A DNA stretch of 64,000 nt from the NCBI GenBank assembly GCA_026122225.1, contig JANEZZ010002883.1:26019-90018 (forward strand). The letters are read 5' to 3'. The notes under the pieces were generated by a model, which saw nothing but the letters and a program-made list of their open reading frames with translations, was not told the DNA's origin and ran no database searches. The position numbers were made by a program, and so were the translations under genes. This document shows positions 60,813 through 64,000 of the stretch, piece after piece. Position 1 is the stretch's first letter. Each line of letters starts with the position of its first letter. The DNA is from Heloderma charlesbogerti (Eukaryota > Chordata > Lepidosauria > Squamata > Helodermatidae).

Positions 60813-60862
<50 letters not shown>

Positions 60863-60900
60863 GCCTGTCTGTCTGTCTGCCTGCCTGCCTGCCTGCCTGC

Positions 60901-60931
<31 letters not shown>

Positions 60932-63694
60932 TCATTTGTAGATCCTTTCTTTGACAAACCCAACACTTGAAATTACGGAGTTTTAGTTTCCCTCTTTCTG
61001 TTCCTGGTTCTTTGTATCTCCCCTCCCCCTTCTCTAATACATTTTACACTTCATTCTTTTCTTGACTGTTTTTTTCAAAAAGGAGAAATACAATAAAAAC
61101 TACTTTCCTTTTCCTTCCCTTGACTCTTTCTTTCACTTCCACGACACCCTTCTCGATTTCTTTGCCCTTACTTTCATTCTGTCTAGATTTTTCACACACA
61201 CACACACACACACTACTCTCCTGTCCTTTTTCTTGGCTCTTCCCCACCTGCCCCCCTCCTCCTTTCCCATATTCCTTCCTTTCCCATTTTTGATCACATT
61301 TCCCTTAAACAACAACAAGAACAGTTAAAAACCATGTTGTCTTCTGTTGTCCTCCTGCCTTGCTTGTAGGTAGTCCAGCGTTTGATTTTCTTTTGATTCT
61401 CTCTCTCTCTCTCTCCCTCTCTCTCCCCTTGTGTGTTCGTTTTTGTGTTTGTCTTTGTGTTGTGCTCAAGCAAGCAGTGTGTGTCAAAGTACGACACAGT
61501 CCACATTTCAAAAAACAGTAGGCAAAGCACTACACACATTAACATCTATCATTTGAATAACTCACAACCACCCTGTGTTGCAAAGCAAGCAAGCCCAATA
61601 TGAGGCATCTTCAGGGTCTTGTTGTCAGGGGCAGAGCAGAGGTCGATGAGGTGGGGCTGGGATTCACAGCCCTGGTCGGCAGTCAGGCTTTCCCCCGGTC
61701 CAGACAGTAAGTGCTGATGTAGTGGGGCAGCTGAATGCGGAGACAAGTTGCAGTGCTCAGAGGTCACTGACAGAGGAGGCACTTCACAGTAGGGATGGAT
61801 GAAAGTCCCTTACCTGATCCAGGAAGCTTGCTTCGTGGTAGAGGGGAGGCGCTCAGTCCCTCCCCCTGAAATTCTGGCTGGGGGGGAGGCGTCCTGTCCC
61901 TCCGGCTGTGGAACCTCCTCTCCTGCTGGGATATTAATGGCAGTGGCCATAGCCGCCACCGTTTGTGTCCCTGCAGTCAGCCATGATAGGCTACGTAAAT
62001 GTTTACGTAGCCTATCACGGCTGACTGTAAAAAAAAAAAAAGCGCGTATGCAAATGGCGGCGTCCATGTGAGCCGCCATTTGCGTTCCTTTTTTTGCCAC
62101 GTGTAGTCTACGTAAACATTTACGTAGACTACGGTGAAAATAAGTGGAACACTATCACAGAATCATGTGCTCAAGTAACAGGAAATCAGATTCCAGGTGA
62201 ACATCAGGAGAAACTTCCTGACGGTTAGAGCAATATGACAATGGAACCAATGACCTAGGGAGGTGGTGGGCTCTCCCACACTGGAGGCATTCAAGATGAG
62301 GCTGGACAGCTACCTGTCAGGGATTCTTTGACTTGGATTCCTGCATTGAGCAGGGGGTTGGACGCAGTGCTCTTTAGCCCCCTTCCATTCCTACTATTCT
62401 ATGATTCAAAGATTCTACCGTCAACGCTCGTAACCTTCTCGGCCTTCTACACTGGTGTTGGAGTCACTGAACTCCAGTTCTCCTGCTACCTGAAAGGGTG
62501 GTTTCAGAAATTAAGATTTGGTGATCATTCTTTGATCTCTGGAGCTGTGGCATCCCAGACGGTATATGACCTTTTCCACCAATGCTGTTTTCATTTTGGT
62601 AACCATCCTCTCTCCATTGTTATCTGGCTATCTTCTGGATGTGTTTTATGAGCATCCCATCTTCTGTGGCACGAAAGGGCTTCTGGCATTCACTCCTCGT
62701 GGCCTCTCCAGGGTCCAAAATAGCACTTGGCCATAGAGAAAGCCCATGACAGATAGAGTATTGACAGAGTGGAAGAGACTCTATCCAGCAGACTCTATGG
62801 TCACAGTCTGGAAGTTCTCTAGAGAGTGTTGAAACTCTAGGGAGCCCGCCAGATGACAAGATAAGTCACCTCAGGCCCCTTAACACTTTTGCAGAGAGGT
62901 GGTTAGTTGGGGTGGCTTACTAAGCATGAGGAATGCGGATTTCTCCCCCACGTGACACGCTAAGCCACCAAGGTGAGCAGAGATTCCTTAACCACTGCTG
63001 CTTAGCATGATGTCTGAACATGCCTGGCATCTTCATTATTAGTAGGAATGGGAAGGATGTGTTTTAAAATTTCTGCAGATGACCAGGCATCTTTACTTCT
63101 GCCCTCTGTTCATAGATGGGATGCACTTTTGTGTACGAGGATTTTGGTCATTTGCAAAGGTGCACTTTTTACTAACCTGCACTTGCACCTCCCGCACCCA
63201 CTTAAAACAACAACAAAAAAGTCCTGCAAGTTTCCCTAATCTGTGCAACTTGGGAGAAGCCATCTCTTAAATATGATGACTTCTGAATTGATTGCGGATT
63301 ATTCTGACAACTCTAGTTGTGACTGTGAACAGCCAAAGAATGGCATTGTGAACCCAGATGGGATGTGCACTGAACATGGAAGTTCACAGCTCAAAGTGAT
63401 GAGGCCTAAGATATGGACTACATTTGCATGATTTCTAAATCCGGGCCGTTTTCTCTGTCATTCTAGCTTCACACTTCCTTACGAGACATCCAGTTTTCTA
63501 ATGCTTCCATGGGCGGACTGTATCTGGATAAGACTTTGGAACTGGCAGCTGACTTTGATATCGTGAATTGGGTGATGTTTCCCAATGAGTCTCGTGGTAG
63601 AGTGACTATTGGGAGTGTGGAGAGACAGGCATCTCCAGACATGAAACTCACCATTAAGCAGGAAGCCATTGCCTGGCCCAGCCATTTTAATGAG
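50921..63694 (+). CDS. Vomeronasal type-2 receptor (copy C), exons 1-4, partial at window edge
   Basis: Joined exons so far: 50921-51138, 55165-55456, 57088-57897 and 63467-63694, giving 516 residues that cover the signal peptide and the full Venus-flytrap domain. Exon lengths (218, 292, 810, 228) and phases equal those of receptor B, all splice sites are GT...AG, and no stop or frameshift is found. Exons 5 and 6 should lie beyond 64000. It is probably functional, but this cannot be known without them. Substitutions against B are spread over all exons, for example 7 of 76 residues in exon 4 and 10 of 72 in exon 1. Confidence 0.9.
51139..55164 (+). other. Receptor C intron 1
   Basis: 4.0 kb and apparently the least rearranged version of this intron: blocks P and Q occur once each. 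It holds (GT)n near 51605-51635, an L2/L3-like LINE stretch near 53000-53200, a palindrome-family element at 53911-54405 and (GT)n(GA)n at about 54775-54845. No BovB insertion is present. The intron ends TTTTTTGCAG. Confidence 0.72.
53911..54405. mobile_element. Palindrome-family element (copy 14), right end truncated
   Basis: Starts AAGGGATGTCAGAGAATTT (first base changed from T) with the terminal hairpin. Hairpins are near 54155-54192, 54212-54251 and 54339-54372. It stops inside the array before a right terminus. Copy A lacks it at 5500. Confidence 0.75.
55165..55456 (+). CDS. Receptor C exon 2
   Basis: 292 bp, open, phases as in B. Reads [20 protein letters not shown] and [10 protein letters not shown], with donor GTGTGA after CCACAG. 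Confidence 0.92.
55672..55883. mobile_element. Palindrome-family fragment (copy 15), right part only
   Basis: Begins with half of a hairpin (ATAGCCTATCATGGC) and ends GTTCATCCCTA, with AAAGGTAAGTGACTTTCG beside the terminus. It replaces intron sequence present in A and B, so a deletion removed its left half together with flanking DNA. Confidence 0.72.
55884..56600 (-). mobile_element. L2/L3-like LINE remnant in receptor C
   Basis: Counterpart of 23090-23960. The minus strand reads [20 protein letters not shown] and [14 protein letters not shown], a reverse transcriptase block of this class. It is broken by stops. Confidence 0.72.
57088..57897 (+). CDS. Receptor C exon 3 (main ligand-binding exon)
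   Basis: 810 bp, 270 codons, open. Reads [20 protein letters not shown] to SLQPWQ, with donor GTATTC. The cysteine of IWTGC is present, in contrast with copy A. Confidence 0.94.
57898..58415 (+). other. Receptor C intron 3, first part
   Basis: Matches the start of intron 3 in A and B and is an empty site for copy 1 near 57980. No exon is seen. Confidence 0.65.
58416..59139. mobile_element. Palindrome-array hAT-like element (copy 16)
   Basis: Left TAGGGGAGTATGAAA, right CGTCCCTA. Flanks GCTGAGAG (58408-58415) and GCTGACAG (59140-59147) match at 7 of 8; copy A has the empty site near 9375. Several imperfect hairpins lie near 58683-58716, 58774-58807 and 58866-58900, and CAGGTAGGCT is near 59007. 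It is more diverged than other copies, so it may be older. Confidence 0.82.
59388..59984. mobile_element. Palindrome-array hAT-like element (copy 17)
   Basis: Left TTGGGATGTACGAAAG (second base changed), right CAACCCTA. Flanks share GATGGT, consistent with a worn target duplication. It has GC-rich repeats (59440-59520), an AGTCTACATAAA palindrome near 59555-59585, and hairpins near 59652-59688 and 59708-59744. Confidence 0.75.
59985..61789 (+). other. Receptor C intron 3, middle part with microsatellites
   Basis: Matches A 9640-9920 and 10450-11800. (GT)n(GA)n at about 60663-60700. A long (CTTT)n tract interrupted by (CTGT)/(CTGC) units lies at about 60790-60940. (CA)n is near 61195-61212 and (CT)n near 61398-61430. 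No exon is seen. Confidence 0.65.
60790..60940. repeat. Compound tetranucleotide repeat (CTTT)n(CTGC)n(CTTT)n
   Basis: About 150 bp of CTTT units with a central block of CTGT and CTGC units. It is much shorter in A and B at the same place, so it has expanded in this copy. Long readings such as [10 protein letters not shown] are products of the repeat and not proteins. Confidence 0.9.
61790..62155. mobile_element. Palindrome-family element (copy 18), right end missing
   Basis: Left TAGGGATGGATGAAAG. It holds a 50-bp hairpin at 61976-62025 with 24-base arms and one mismatch, an AAATGGCGGC palindrome near 62050-62085 and an AGTCTACGTAAA palindrome near 62103-62132. It ends where CR1 3' sequence begins, and relative to A about 2.2 kb of intron is missing, so a deletion joined the two. 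Confidence 0.78.
62156..62405 (+). mobile_element. CR1 LINE, 3' end only
   Basis: The last 250 bp of the same CR1 insertion seen in A (to 14337) and B (to 30682), with 'ggaggtggtgggctctccca' and the terminal 'attctatgattc'. The rest was removed by the deletion noted for the preceding element. Confidence 0.82.
62406..63466 (+). other. Receptor C intron 3, last part
   Basis: Aligns with 30683-30990 and 31490-31725 of B. The segment 63060-63430 is largely unmatched in B and shows no feature. The intron ends CATTCTAG. Confidence 0.6.
63467..63694 (+). CDS. Receptor C exon 4
   Basis: 228 bp, 76 codons, open, phase 0. Reads [20 protein letters not shown] to AWPSHFNE, with donor GTAGGG. It is the last exon of this gene inside the window. 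Confidence 0.93.
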
Positions 63695-64000
63695 GTAGGG
63701 GAAAGGATTTGTGTCCTGTTATTGGGTTGTGACATCTCTAAACTCTAAGAATATCCACCCTGTCTTGTGTGTGCCCTTCCCAACCCCAGCTTCTAAACAT
63801 TTATTTATTTATTTATTTCATTTTTTTTTCTATAACGCCTAATAGCGAAGCACTCTGGGTGGTTCACAAAACTTAAGACCAAATGGCCTGCAATAAAACA
63901 ATTTTAAATATATAGAACTTCCAAACCACAATATAACAATACAACCACAATAAAACCTAGCAGCAGTGTAGGAAGTTAAAATACAGGTTTAAAACAGCAA
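63695..64000 (+). other. Start of receptor C intron 4, L2/L3-like repeat at the edge
   Basis: From about 63795 it matches the LINE 3' region at 32050 in receptor B (TTTATTTA head, then 'aaaacaattttaaa.atatagaac'). It is cut by the window end. Confidence 0.6.

Noticed and set aside
60655..60966. Low-complexity proteins rich in Lys/Glu/Arg or Phe/Leu/Ser
   Set aside because: They are translations of the (CTTT)n(CTGC)n repeat on the two strands.
8336..62155. CRISPR-like interpretation of the regularly repeated palindromes
   Set aside because: The repeats are dispersed, lie inside elements with target duplications, vary in order, and sit in vertebrate introns.

Overview
The window looks like nuclear DNA of a squamate reptile (lizard or snake). 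The identified host genes are class C vomeronasal receptor (V2R) copies with the usual six-coding-exon layout. The repeats are CR1, L2/L3-like and RTE-BovB LINEs, a Helitron, hAT-type DNA elements and many (GT)n/(GA)n microsatellites, a mixture typical of squamates. The species cannot be named from the sequence.

Three V2R copies lie head-to-tail on the + strand. Copy A (exons at 6279-6570 and 7434-8243) is a broken remnant. Its exon 1 would be left of the window, exon 3 carries a TGA, and exons 4-6 are gone. Copy B (19664-43999) is intact: six exons with matching splice phases encode 858 residues, with signal peptide, Venus-flytrap domain, nine-cysteine domain and seven-helix domain. Copy C (50921-63694) has intact exons 1-4 and runs off the right edge. 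Introns and spacers of the three copies align, so the locus grew by tandem segmental duplication. Each spacer between copies keeps the same Helitron remnant.

The rest is a dense transposon landscape. It includes a near-full-length CR1 on the - strand in intron 5 of B (about 37645-42345), internally deleted CR1 copies shared by A and B, L2/L3-like LINE remnants, three BovB tails, two LTR fragments, and a zinc-finger-tailed LINE.

The most unusual component is a family of about 19 short GC-rich elements covering roughly a sixth of the window. They have TAGGGATG...CATCCCTA ends and 8-bp target duplications, which points to hAT. They are built from arrays of near-perfect palindromes (TGATAGGCTACGTAA, AGTCTACGTAAA and ACGCAAATGGCGGC arms), and both termini carry an outward-facing splice-donor-like AGGTAAGT. 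One copy is nested in another with two perfect target duplications. A hAT transposase fragment sits between two copies at 44747-45031. This family is the best candidate for something undescribed.

V2R coordinates come from splice-site and phase matching across the paralogues and are firm. Transposon edges are exact only where a target duplication is quoted and approximate elsewhere.
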